From NCBI GenBank assembly GCA_016703665.1, contig JADJBS010000008.1, forward strand, positions 186,001-250,000: 64,000 nt of DNA, given 5' to 3'. Shown in pieces: positions 1-7,636 of the stretch. The DNA is from Candidatus Defluviibacillus avedoerensis (lineage in GTDB: Bacteria; Pseudomonadota; Gammaproteobacteria; Burkholderiales; Burkholderiaceae_C). How positions within the stretch are numbered: position 1 is the first letter of the stretch; every line of letters starts with the position of its first letter. The position numbers and the translations under genes were made by a program. The notes beneath the pieces were generated by a model. It searched no databases. It was not told the origin of the DNA and saw only the letters and a list, made by a program, of their open reading frames with translations.

Positions 1-233
1 AGCACACTGGCAGGTGAATAAATAAAAGTCACAAAACGTGACCAATGCCCGCCTATCACACCCCAAACCAGGCGGAACAGAAGCAGTGTCAGCACAGCAT
101 ATCCAGCCCGAAAATGCCAAGTCATGGCGTCCCCGCCCACATTTCCCGTGATCACTAGCGTGACCACACAGACCAGCAAAATCCAGTGAAATAGACGAGT
201 GGGCAAATCCCACACTCTGACGGTTCTAGCCAT
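1..233 (-). CDS. Cytochrome b561-family protein (3' end cut by window edge)
   Basis: Reading the minus strand from the ATG at 233 gives an open frame running off the left edge (77 codons visible). The N-terminus begins MARTVRVWDLPTRLFHWILL, the hallmark start of small membrane-bound di-heme cytochrome b561 / Ni-Fe hydrogenase b-type cytochromes, with the early His (FHW) expected to ligate heme. Hydrophobic stretches follow (about residues 17-30 and 44-56). These proteins pass quinol electrons to periplasmic c-type cytochromes. The divergent neighbour encodes a cytochrome c', a common pairing that suggests partnership. The frame was read by hand; the C-terminal half is outside the window. Confidence 0.8.
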   Translation of the reverse strand, partial: MARTVRVWDLPTRLFHWILLVCVVTLVITGNVGGDAMTWHFRAGYAVLTLLLFRLVWGVIGGHWSRFVTFIYSPASV

Positions 234-391
234 GATGTAAACCAAGAAAAAATAAGAAAAAGGTCAGTGATTACCCTTGATTGAGTGCAAAACCAAGGAA
301 TTTACATTCAAGATGCTGAACTTAACTGACAGCATGAACTCACCCCAAACGGACTTCACTTTTTAACACGCTTTAACTCAAAGGACCCTAG

Positions 392-838
392 ATGAAAGCA
401 CTTGTCTCACTGACCTTGGCTGCTGCTGCATTTACAGTTGCTGTGCCAGCTTCTGCCCAATTTGCCAAAAACGAAGATGCGGTCAAGTATCGCCAAAGTG
501 CGCTGTTTGTGATGGGGCAACACTTTGGCCGTCTGGGAGCGATGGCGAATGACAAAGCACCTTATGACGCCAAAGCGGCGGTCGAAAGCGCGGACATCGT
601 GGCTGCTATGTCAAAGTTGCCGTGGGCAGGATTTGTCCCAGGCGCAGACAGTCCCAAGGCCAAGCCTGAAATCTGGAAGGATGCCGCCAAATTCAAGGAA
701 GCTAGCGAAAAGCTGCAGACAGAATCTGTCAAGCTGGCTGCTGCGGCGAAGGTGGGCAATGTTGCCGCACTGAAGGCCGCATTTGGTCCCGCAGCTGGCA
801 CATGCAAAGGCTGCCATGACGACTTCCGTGCCAAATAA
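392..838 (+). CDS. Cytochrome c' (periplasmic, class II c-type)
   Basis: The 148-residue product has a Sec signal peptide (about residues 1-22, ending ASA-Q) and a C-terminal heme-attachment motif CKGCH (Cys138, Cys141, His142). Heme at the extreme C-terminus of a roughly 125-residue four-helix bundle is diagnostic of class II cytochrome c'. Members bind NO and CO at a five-coordinate heme and are linked to nitrosative-stress defence or electron transfer in the periplasm. The length is normal for the family. It is transcribed divergently from a cytochrome b561 gene and is followed by a strong terminator, so it is probably monocistronic. Confidence 0.93.
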   Translation: MKALVSLTLAAAAFTVAVPASAQFAKNEDAVKYRQSALFVMGQHFGRLGAMANDKAPYDAKAAVESADIVAAMSKLPWAGFVPGADSPKAKPEIWKDAAKFKEASEKLQTESVKLAAAAKVGNVAALKAAFGPAAGTCKGCHDDFRAK

Positions 839-890
839 GAGCTCATAAACCGATAGCAGTCAATTTCGGCAGAATGGCCGAAATCCACGA

Positions 891-923
891 AAAGGCCAGC
901 GATATAACCTGCTGGCCTTTTTT
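891..923 (+). terminator. Rho-independent terminator after cytochrome c' gene
   Basis: AAAGGCCAGC pairs perfectly with GCTGGCCTTT across a 10-nt loop and runs into a stretch of T. A second small stem (ATTTCGGC / GCCGAAAT, about 862-883) lies just upstream. Together they close the cytochrome c' transcript. Confidence 0.85.
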
Positions 924-979
924 GTTGGACCCGCACGCTTAGACTCCTGCTTCTCCTTTCACCATCAGGTCATAACACC

Positions 980-1702
980 ATGAACACACCACGTCTAGAC
1001 AGGAATCGTCGTCAACTCGTCGGTGCCAGTTCAGCAGTTACCGCGCTATGGATGCTTGGGTATGAGCGAGCCTATGCGTTGTCCTTGGGCGACCTCACTG
1101 ATAAAGACGCATCGTCTGGACTCAAGGCTGCGCTCGAGAAGGGGGCCGTCGCTGCCGTGGGTCTGCTGGGGGTCACGGACGGATTTCTTGGCAATGACAA
1201 GGTACGAATCCCCTTGCCTGGTTTCTTGAACGATGCAGCGAGCATCCTGAAGACCCTGGGTCAGGGCAAGAAAGTGGATGAACTCATCACCAGCATGAAC
1301 CGTGCGGCCGAGGCCGCTATGCCCATGGCCAAGGACATGCTACTCAATGCCGTGAAAAGCATGAACGTGAGCGATGCAAAGGCCATCCTGACCGGAGGCG
1401 AAAACTCGGTGACCAAATTCTTTTCGGACAAGACCCGAGCGCCACTGGGTGTTAAATTTCTGCCCGTTGTCACCCAGGCCATCGAAAAAGTCGGCATGGT
1501 GGACAAATACAACGCCGTGGCTGGTAAGGCTGCTGGGTTTGGACTGGTCAAAAAAGAAGACGCCAACATCCAGCAATACGTGACGGGTAAGTCGCTGGAC
1601 GGGCTCTACTACTTGATTGGTGAAGAGGAAAAGAAGATCCGCCAAGACCCGATTGGCGCGGGCAGCGACATTGTCAAGAAAGTATTTGGCGCGCTTAAGT
1701 GA
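980..1702 (+). CDS. DUF4197 domain-containing exported protein
   Basis: The 240-residue protein matches the DUF4197 family in pattern: an exported N-terminus, then the conserved block LSLGDLTDKDASSGLKAAL near residue 36 and a helical body. The N-terminus (RNRRQLVGASSAVTALWML) resembles a twin-arginine or Sec signal. Family members are periplasmic or lipoprotein-like and of unknown function; the length (about 220-240) is typical. The preceding terminator and the convergent downstream gene suggest a single-gene transcript. The family call comes from recognition of the conserved block. Confidence 0.8.
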   Translation: MNTPRLDRNRRQLVGASSAVTALWMLGYERAYALSLGDLTDKDASSGLKAALEKGAVAAVGLLGVTDGFLGNDKVRIPLPGFLNDAASILKTLGQGKKVDELITSMNRAAEAAMPMAKDMLLNAVKSMNVSDAKAILTGGENSVTKFFSDKTRAPLGVKFLPVVTQAIEKVGMVDKYNAVAGKAAGFGLVKKEDANIQQYVTGKSLDGLYYLIGEEEKKIRQDPIGAGSDIVKKVFGALK

Positions 1703-2444
1703 GATCGGCGCTGTTCATCAAGTGACGCGCCAATTCCTCGGGTGCGCTAACCATTGGGTCGTGCCCGGTGTCCATGCGAACAAAGCGTGAGCGTGGGAAC
1801 CACAGACCGCCCCAGGTTTGCGCGGACTTGGCACGCTCCCTTGCGGTGTCAATGGTAGCCAGACGTGGCGCCTCGCAACTGACAAAAGTTCGTGGAATGA
1901 CAGCCACAGTCGCGGCGTTGAAATTCAACACGTCCAAATACAAGCCGCCAGGGTGGGGTGTTTGCCGCCGGTTCACCCAATCACGGTCAACACCGCTCAA
2001 CCCAAACAGACTGGCATCAGGTGGCGCCAAACTGCGCATAGGATCAGCATTGACGGCGGCAACGCGTGTCGCCCGTGTCTCTGGCGCGTGGGTGCTGCCC
2101 CAGGTTTCGCCAGGTTCAGGGAGTACCGCATCCACATAGACCAAGTGGGCCAGGCGATCCGCCATGCGGTCGGCAACAGCGGTCCCGATCATGCCGGCAT
2201 AAGAGTGAACAGCCAACACCTCGTCGTGTAACTCTTCTGCTTCGATCAAGCCACACACATCCGCAATGTGGGTTTCAAGGGAGATATCGGGCCGCAGCAG
2301 GTGTTCGCGATCACCCACGCCGGTCAGCGTAACTGCGTGACAGCGGTGCCCGGCATGCACGAGGTGCCGGATGACACGTTGCCAACACCAGGCACCATGC
2401 CATGCGCCATGAACCAATACAAAGCTCGCCATTGGAACGCTCAC
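1695..2444 (-). CDS. Alpha/beta hydrolase (plant-esterase/EstC-like)
   Basis: A 249-residue alpha/beta hydrolase of the group resembling plant methyl-esterases and hydroxynitrile lyases. The oxyanion-hole segment FVLVHGAWHGAW (residues 8-19), nucleophile Ser81 in VHSYAG and a late catalytic His in TGHDP are visible. It probably hydrolyses a small ester; the substrate is unknown. The start is GTG at 2444 or the in-frame ATG at 2432; neither has a strong ribosome site. It lies about 11 bp after the CoA-transferase stop on the same strand, so the two are probably co-transcribed. Its 3' end overlaps the convergent DUF4197 gene by 8 bp. Confidence 0.82.
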   Translation of the reverse strand: MSVPMASFVLVHGAWHGAWCWQRVIRHLVHAGHRCHAVTLTGVGDREHLLRPDISLETHIADVCGLIEAEELHDEVLAVHSYAGMIGTAVADRMADRLAHLVYVDAVLPEPGETWGSTHAPETRATRVAAVNADPMRSLAPPDASLFGLSGVDRDWVNRRQTPHPGGLYLDVLNFNAATVAVIPRTFVSCEAPRLATIDTARERAKSAQTWGGLWFPRSRFVRMDTGHDPMVSAPEELARHLMNSADLT

Positions 2445-2455
2445 GGTTCTTCGGA

Positions 2456-3706
2456 CTAAACCGTCCTGTTTGTACGCAACTCGGCAATGCGCTGCGCAGT
2501 CATGCCAAGCACTTCTGCCAACACCTCGTCCGTATGTTGGCCGAGCAACGGTGGCGCAATGTCTTGGCGCACCGGCGTCGCGCTCAATTTGATGGGACTG
2601 GTCACCAGCGGCACGTCGCCATTGATCGCATGTTTCCAGTGGGTAACCATGCCCCGCGCCTGCACATGTGGATCAGAAAACACCTCACCCAGGGTATTGA
2701 TTGCACCGCAAGGCACCTTGGCTTGTTCCAGCGCGCTCAGCCATTCATTCTTGGGCCGCGTCAAGAAGATCTCTTGCAGTAGGGGCACCAGGGTAGCCCG
2801 ATTGCGCACCCGGTCCTGGTTCTTGGTGTATTGCGGGTCTGTTGCCAGGTCTGGCCGTCCGGCAATGGCGCAGAACTTGACAAACTGTCCGTCGTTACCC
2901 ACGGCCAAAATCAAGTGGTCCTTCTGGCCGTCGGCTGCTGGTGCAGTCTCAAAAACCTGATACGGCACCACGTTCTGGTGCGCGTTGCCCATCCGTCCTG
3001 GCACCTTGCCACCGACGAGGTAATTGGCCCCGAGGTTGGCAAGCATGGCTACTTGGGTATCAAGCAGGGCCATATCCACTTGCTGTCCTTGGCCGGTGCG
3101 CTCTGCATGCCGGAGTGCTGCCAATACGGCAACGGTGGCGAACATGCCTGTAAACAGGTCCGCCACCGCTACACCGACCTTTTGCGGGCCACCACCGAGA
3201 TCATCGCGTTCGCCTGTCACGCTCATAAGTCCACCCATGCCTTGAATGGCATAGTCGTAGCCAGCGCGATCGGCATACGGACCGGTTTGACCAAAACCTG
3301 TGACGCTGCAATAAACCAATCGCGGATTGAGTTTTTGCAGGGTTTCAAAGTCCAGTCCATATCGCTTCATGTCGCCGACCTTGAAGTTCTCAACAAAAAT
3401 GTCAAAGTGCGGCACCATTGCACGGATCAGTTCCTGCCCTTCAGCTTGGGAGAAGTCGCAGGTGACTGATCGCTTGTTCCGGTTGGTGGCTAAGTAATAA
3501 GCGGCGTCGGTTGTCTCGACTCCCTCATCGGTCTTCAAAAATGGGGGGCCCCAAGTACGGGTGTCGTCCCCCGCGCCGGGGCGCTCTACCTTGACCACAT
3601 CGGCACCCAGGTCTGCCAAGGTCTGGGTGCACCACGGTCCCGCCAGCACACGGGACAGGTCAAGCACCCGAACGCCGCTCAGAGAATGTAGGTTTTGATC
3701 GCTCAT
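2456..3706 (-). CDS. CaiB/BaiF family (class III) CoA-transferase
   Basis: The 416-residue protein is full length for class III CoA-transferases. It has the N-terminal VRVLDLSRVLAGPWCTQTLADLGADVVKVERP block and the catalytic-Asp region VAVADLFTG (Asp183, equivalent to the nucleophile of formyl-CoA transferase by position). Such enzymes move CoA between carboxylic acids in the cytoplasm. The acid pair cannot be deduced; formyl-CoA, succinyl-CoA or carnitine-type substrates are all possible. It heads a two-gene unit with the esterase-like gene and is divergent from an MFS carrier, which may import its substrate. Confidence 0.88.
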   Translation of the reverse strand: MSDQNLHSLSGVRVLDLSRVLAGPWCTQTLADLGADVVKVERPGAGDDTRTWGPPFLKTDEGVETTDAAYYLATNRNKRSVTCDFSQAEGQELIRAMVPHFDIFVENFKVGDMKRYGLDFETLQKLNPRLVYCSVTGFGQTGPYADRAGYDYAIQGMGGLMSVTGERDDLGGGPQKVGVAVADLFTGMFATVAVLAALRHAERTGQGQQVDMALLDTQVAMLANLGANYLVGGKVPGRMGNAHQNVVPYQVFETAPAADGQKDHLILAVGNDGQFVKFCAIAGRPDLATDPQYTKNQDRVRNRATLVPLLQEIFLTRPKNEWLSALEQAKVPCGAINTLGEVFSDPHVQARGMVTHWKHAINGDVPLVTSPIKLSATPVRQDIAPPLLGQHTDEVLAEVLGMTAQRIAELRTNRTV

Positions 3707-3794
3707 TCAAGGATTCTCGGCCCAAAACGATAATGGCAGAACTGTGCCTCATTCATATCTGTGTGAGGGCATCTTCCAAAATGACCAAGAACCC

Positions 3795-5057
3795 ATGACC
3801 CAAACTGCGACACAGGCGAGCAAGCACACCGTTTCAAAGAGCACTGCCATCTTGCTGTTTGTCGCATTTGCCTATGCCTATTTCCTCTCTGCCTTGATCC
3901 GTGCGATTGCGGCCACGCTGTCACCAACCTTGACGGCAGAGCTTTCGCTCAAGGCCAGCGATTTGGGCTTGTTGGCTGGCGGGTACTTTCTGGGCTTTGC
4001 GGCCATGCAGTTACCGCTTGGCAACTGGCTGGACCGGTTTGGTCCCAAAAAAGTCATCCTGGCTTTTTTGAGCATGGCCGTGTTGGGCTGTGCGGCGTTT
4101 GCCATCGCTACCAGCTTCAGCGGCTTGCTGGCTGCACGGGTGCTTTGCGGTGCGGGTGTCAGTGCCTGCTTGATGGCACCACTGACGGGTTACCGGCGCT
4201 GGCTGTCAACAGGGGTTCAGGTGCGTGCGAACTCCTGGATGCTGATGACAGGCTCCCTCGGCATGCTGGCCTCGACCCTGCCTGTGGAATGGCTGATGCC
4301 TGTGGTGGGATGGCGTGGCCTTTTTTGGGGATTGGCAGTCATGGTTGTCCTGGCCATGGGCGGCATTGCGCTGAAAGTACCGACGTGGACAAATCTGGCT
4401 CCCACTGGGGATGCCAATGCTGGCCCCAAGCTGGGTTATACCGATATTTGGCGTCACCCCTATTTCCGAAAGGTTCTCCCTGTTGGTTTTTTTATATACG
4501 GTGGCTTGGTTGCCATGCAAACCCTGTGGGCGGGGCCTTGGATGGTGAAGGTGGCAGGATTCAGCAGCCTTCAGGCTGCCACGGGCCTCTTCTGGATCAA
4601 CCTGTGCATGTTGATTACGTTCTGGGCCTGGGGAATGGCCGCGCCCTGGCTGGCACGCAAAGGGCTCGATGCTGATCGCCTGATGGCGTGGGGTCTACCC
4701 AGTTGCTTCATACCCATTGCTATTCTTTGTATAGCGGGAGATGGCGTCAATATGGCCGTTACAGCTCTTTTTGCGCTGTTTTGCATGGGGTGTAGCTTCT
4801 CATCGCTGTCTCAACCCGCAGTGGGCATGGCATTTCCAGCTCATTTGGCTGGGCGAGCCCTATCCGCTTTTAATCTGGTGATATTTGCCGGCGTGTTTGC
4901 TGTCCAATGGGGTATTGGCCTGGGGATTGACGCCTTCAAGGCGGCAGGCCTCGCGGAAGTGGATGCATTCAGGGCTGCTTTTGGCTTGTTTCTGGGTGGA
5001 TGTGTGCTGTCTTACCTCTGGTTTGTTTTGGCCCCTGTTGGCAGGCGCGATAATTGA
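3795..5057 (+). CDS. Major facilitator superfamily transporter
   Basis: A 420-residue inner-membrane carrier with about 12 hydrophobic segments and the MFS loop 2-3 signature GNWLDRFGPKK. The frame opens at 3744, but the ATG at 3795 (MTQTATQ) is preferred because the transmembrane region then begins about 20 residues in, as is usual. The substrate is not readable. It ends 6 bp before the EIIA gene and may be the first gene of that operon, or share only read-through transcription with it. Confidence 0.85.
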   Translation: MTQTATQASKHTVSKSTAILLFVAFAYAYFLSALIRAIAATLSPTLTAELSLKASDLGLLAGGYFLGFAAMQLPLGNWLDRFGPKKVILAFLSMAVLGCAAFAIATSFSGLLAARVLCGAGVSACLMAPLTGYRRWLSTGVQVRANSWMLMTGSLGMLASTLPVEWLMPVVGWRGLFWGLAVMVVLAMGGIALKVPTWTNLAPTGDANAGPKLGYTDIWRHPYFRKVLPVGFFIYGGLVAMQTLWAGPWMVKVAGFSSLQAATGLFWINLCMLITFWAWGMAAPWLARKGLDADRLMAWGLPSCFIPIAILCIAGDGVNMAVTALFALFCMGCSFSSLSQPAVGMAFPAHLAGRALSAFNLVIFAGVFAVQWGIGLGIDAFKAAGLAEVDAFRAAFGLFLGGCVLSYLWFVLAPVGRRDN

Positions 5058-5063
5058 CTTCAC

Positions 5064-5510
5064 ATGTCCCACAACATCCTCATCATCGCTCACGCTCCGC
5101 TGGCCCATGCCCTGCGCCAATGTGCTATGCATGTGTTTCCCGACTGCGGTAACTTTGTCCATGCGCTGGATGTCCAACCCAACGTATCGCCAGATGAATC
5201 GATAGGAAGTGCACGGATCATTACCAGGCAAATGCCAGGTAAGACATTTCTTGTATTAACCGACATCTTCGGTGCCACCCCATGCAACGTGGCCCAGAAA
5301 GTAGTCGATGGGCAATCCTCCAAGCTGGTGGCTGGTGTGAATTTACCCATGCTTTTACGCTGCATCACTTACCGGCAGGAAGCACTCGATTTACTGGTGA
5401 CACGCGCAGTCGCGGGTGGCACCCAGGGTGTGATGCAAGTCGCCATCACTGCCCCGCAAAATCAAGCCAAACGCAACCATGATCAAGACCGACACGACCA
5501 TCAGCAATAA
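5064..5510 (+). CDS. PTS EIIA component, mannose family (regulatory)
   Basis: The 148-residue protein resembles the IIA domain of the mannose PTS family: it begins ILIIAHAPLAHAL, with His10 as the predicted phosphorylation site, and has the LTDIFGATPCNVA motif. No IIB, IIC or IID gene is nearby. In betaproteobacteria this protein with HPr and EI forms a sugar-transport-free phosphorelay thought to regulate carbon storage and metabolism. Its last 32 bp overlap the HPr gene, suggesting translational coupling. The C-terminal tail is rich in His, Gln and Asp. Confidence 0.9.
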   Translation: MSHNILIIAHAPLAHALRQCAMHVFPDCGNFVHALDVQPNVSPDESIGSARIITRQMPGKTFLVLTDIFGATPCNVAQKVVDGQSSKLVAGVNLPMLLRCITYRQEALDLLVTRAVAGGTQGVMQVAITAPQNQAKRNHDQDRHDHQQ

Positions 5511-5748
5511 GCTGGGCCTGCATGCCCGCGCATCCGCCAAGCTCACCAAGCTGGCTGGAAGTTTTCCCTGCGAAGTCTGGTTATCCAAGGGTGAACGCCG
5601 CATCAACGCCAAGAGCATCATGGGCGTCATGATGCTAGCCGCTGGCATGGGCAGCAAAGTCACATTGGAAACCAACGGCGACCGTGAGGAGGAGGCCAAC
5701 GCTGCCATTTTGGCGCTGATCGATGACAAATTCGGAGAAGGTGAATGA
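5479..5748 (+). CDS. ptsH: HPr phosphocarrier protein
   Basis: The 89-residue protein is a full-length HPr. His15 in the motif GLHARASAKL is the EI phosphorylation site, and Ser46 in KSIMGVMMLA matches the site used by HPr kinase/phosphorylase in organisms that have HprK. It relays phosphate from EI to the upstream EIIA. The gene begins inside the EIIA frame and its stop overlaps the EI start (ATGA), giving a tightly coupled operon. Confidence 0.96.
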   Translation: MIKTDTTISNKLGLHARASAKLTKLAGSFPCEVWLSKGERRINAKSIMGVMMLAAGMGSKVTLETNGDREEEANAAILALIDDKFGEGE

Positions 5749-7556
5749 GTTTTTCAGTTCACGGACTGGCTGTCTCGCGCGGCATCGCCATTGGGCGTGC
5801 AGTGCTGGTGGGCCGCGTGGACGTGGCGCACTATTTCATTGATGCAAGCCAGGTAGAAGCAGAAATCGACCGTGTGCGCAGGGGCAGAAATGCCGTGGTG
5901 GATGAACTGCAACGTCTGCTGGCTGACATGCCCAAAGATGCTCCGCATGAATTGGCCCCCCTGCTGGATGTGCACCTGATGCTGCTGCAAGATGATGACC
6001 TGACCGAAGGTGTCAAGCACTGGATCCGCGATCGTCTGTACAACGCAGAGTGGGCTTTAACTACGCAGCTTGAAGCCATCTCTCGCCAGTTTGACGAGAT
6101 GGAGGACGAATACCTGCGTGAACGCAAAGCGGACCTGGAGCAGGTCGTTCAGCGTGTACTTCAGCGCATGAGTGGAACCGCTGTCCCGATAGGGGATGAC
6201 GCGCGAACAGCACCGGCTGTTGCTCGTGTCAAGCGCCGCAAGAGTGACCAGCAAGCCCAACTCGACGGCATGCTGGATGACAACACCGACGTGCCTCTGA
6301 TCCTGGTTGCGCACGACCTTGCGCCGGCCGACATGTTGCAGTTCAAGCGAAGCGTGTTCGCGGGCTTTGTCACTGACGTGGGTGGCAAGACCTCCCATAC
6401 CGCCATCGTCGCGCGAAGCATGGACATTCCGGCTGTCGTTGGCGCACGTGCCGCCAGCCAGTTGGTGCGTCAAGATGACTGGGTCATTGTGGATGGCGAT
6501 GCCGGCATCATGCTGGTAGATCCGTCTCCTATTATCCTTGCGGAGTACGGTTTCAAGCAGCGTCAAGGCGAACTCGAACGAGGCCGCCTCACACGCTTGC
6601 GTCATACGCCATCAATTACCCTGGATGGGCAGAAGATTGAGTTGCTGGCCAACATCGAAATGCCGGAAGACGCACCTGCCGCGCTCGCCGCAGGTGCGGT
6701 TGGTGTTGGCCTCTTTCGCAGCGAATTCCTTTTCATGGGCAGGCACGGCAAGTTACCAGATGAGGAAGAGCAGTACCTGGCTTACCGCGCTGCCGTTGAG
6801 GGCATGCAAGGCCTGCCCGTCACCGTGCGCACGGTCGATATCGGTGCCGACAAGCCACTGGATCATCATGCCAAAGTCACCAAAGAGGATGACTATCTCA
6901 ACCCAGCCCTTGGCCTTCGCGCGATTCGCTGGAGCCTGGCCGACCCGGCCATGTTCCTGACGCAGTTGCGGGCCATCCTGCGTGCTGCGGCGCATGGGCA
7001 ATTGAACATGATGATCCCCATGCTAGCCCATGCCAGCGAGATTCATCAGACGCTGGCCCTGATTGAGCAGGCTCGGGCTGAACTGGATGCCCGGGGCGCC
7101 GTGTATGGTCCGGTCAAGCTTGGCGCCATGATCGAGATTCCTGCCGCAGCCCTGACGCTGCGCATGTTCCTGAAATATTTTGACTTTCTATCCATCGGCA
7201 CCAATGACTTGATCCAGTACACCCTGGCCATTGACCGTGCTGATGAATCCGTTGCCCATCTTTATGACCCGGCACACCCAGCTGTGCTGAGACTGGTTGC
7301 TGACACGATTGTTCAAAGTCAGGCGCAGGGCAAGGCGGTGAGTGTGTGCGGCGAGATGGCAGGCGATGCCAGCTTTACGCGCCTGCTACTGGGTCTGGGC
7401 CTACGCTCATTTTCGATGCACCCATCGCAAATATTGGCAGTCAAGCAGGAGGTCCTCAGATCCGACACATTGAAACTTACTGCTTGGGCGCAGCTGGTGC
7501 TAGAGGCGGAAGATCCGGCGGAATTGCTAGTTCAAAATGCTGCCAAATCACACTGA
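5745..7556 (+). CDS. ptsI: PTS enzyme I (phosphoenolpyruvate-protein phosphotransferase)
   Basis: The 603-residue enzyme autophosphorylates from PEP and phosphorylates HPr. It has the swivelling-domain motif GGKTSHTAIVARS with catalytic His218, and the C-terminal PEP-binding barrel with LFRSEFLFM, a late SIGTNDLIQYTLA segment and VCGEMAG. It is somewhat longer than the roughly 575-residue enterobacterial enzyme because of a longer N-terminal region, as I recall for other betaproteobacterial forms. It is the last gene of the EIIA-HPr-EI operon. The same trio occurs in Ralstonia/Cupriavidus, where HPr and EI influence polyhydroxybutyrate accumulation. Confidence 0.96.
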   Translation: MSFSVHGLAVSRGIAIGRAVLVGRVDVAHYFIDASQVEAEIDRVRRGRNAVVDELQRLLADMPKDAPHELAPLLDVHLMLLQDDDLTEGVKHWIRDRLYNAEWALTTQLEAISRQFDEMEDEYLRERKADLEQVVQRVLQRMSGTAVPIGDDARTAPAVARVKRRKSDQQAQLDGMLDDNTDVPLILVAHDLAPADMLQFKRSVFAGFVTDVGGKTSHTAIVARSMDIPAVVGARAASQLVRQDDWVIVDGDAGIMLVDPSPIILAEYGFKQRQGELERGRLTRLRHTPSITLDGQKIELLANIEMPEDAPAALAAGAVGVGLFRSEFLFMGRHGKLPDEEEQYLAYRAAVEGMQGLPVTVRTVDIGADKPLDHHAKVTKEDDYLNPALGLRAIRWSLADPAMFLTQLRAILRAAAHGQLNMMIPMLAHASEIHQTLALIEQARAELDARGAVYGPVKLGAMIEIPAAALTLRMFLKYFDFLSIGTNDLIQYTLAIDRADESVAHLYDPAHPAVLRLVADTIVQSQAQGKAVSVCGEMAGDASFTRLLLGLGLRSFSMHPSQILAVKQEVLRSDTLKLTAWAQLVLEAEDPAELLVQNAAKSH

Positions 7557-7636
7557 TGCTGCTTTAGCTCAACGTTAATAGGCTCCAGATCTCGGTGACT
7601 CCATCCTTCGCTCAAACGCGCAAGATTTAGAAGAAA

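Noticed and set aside
277..290. FNR-like box TTGATTGAGTGCAA before the cytochrome c' gene
   Set aside because: Only the left half-site is good; the right half matches three of five bases, too weak to list.
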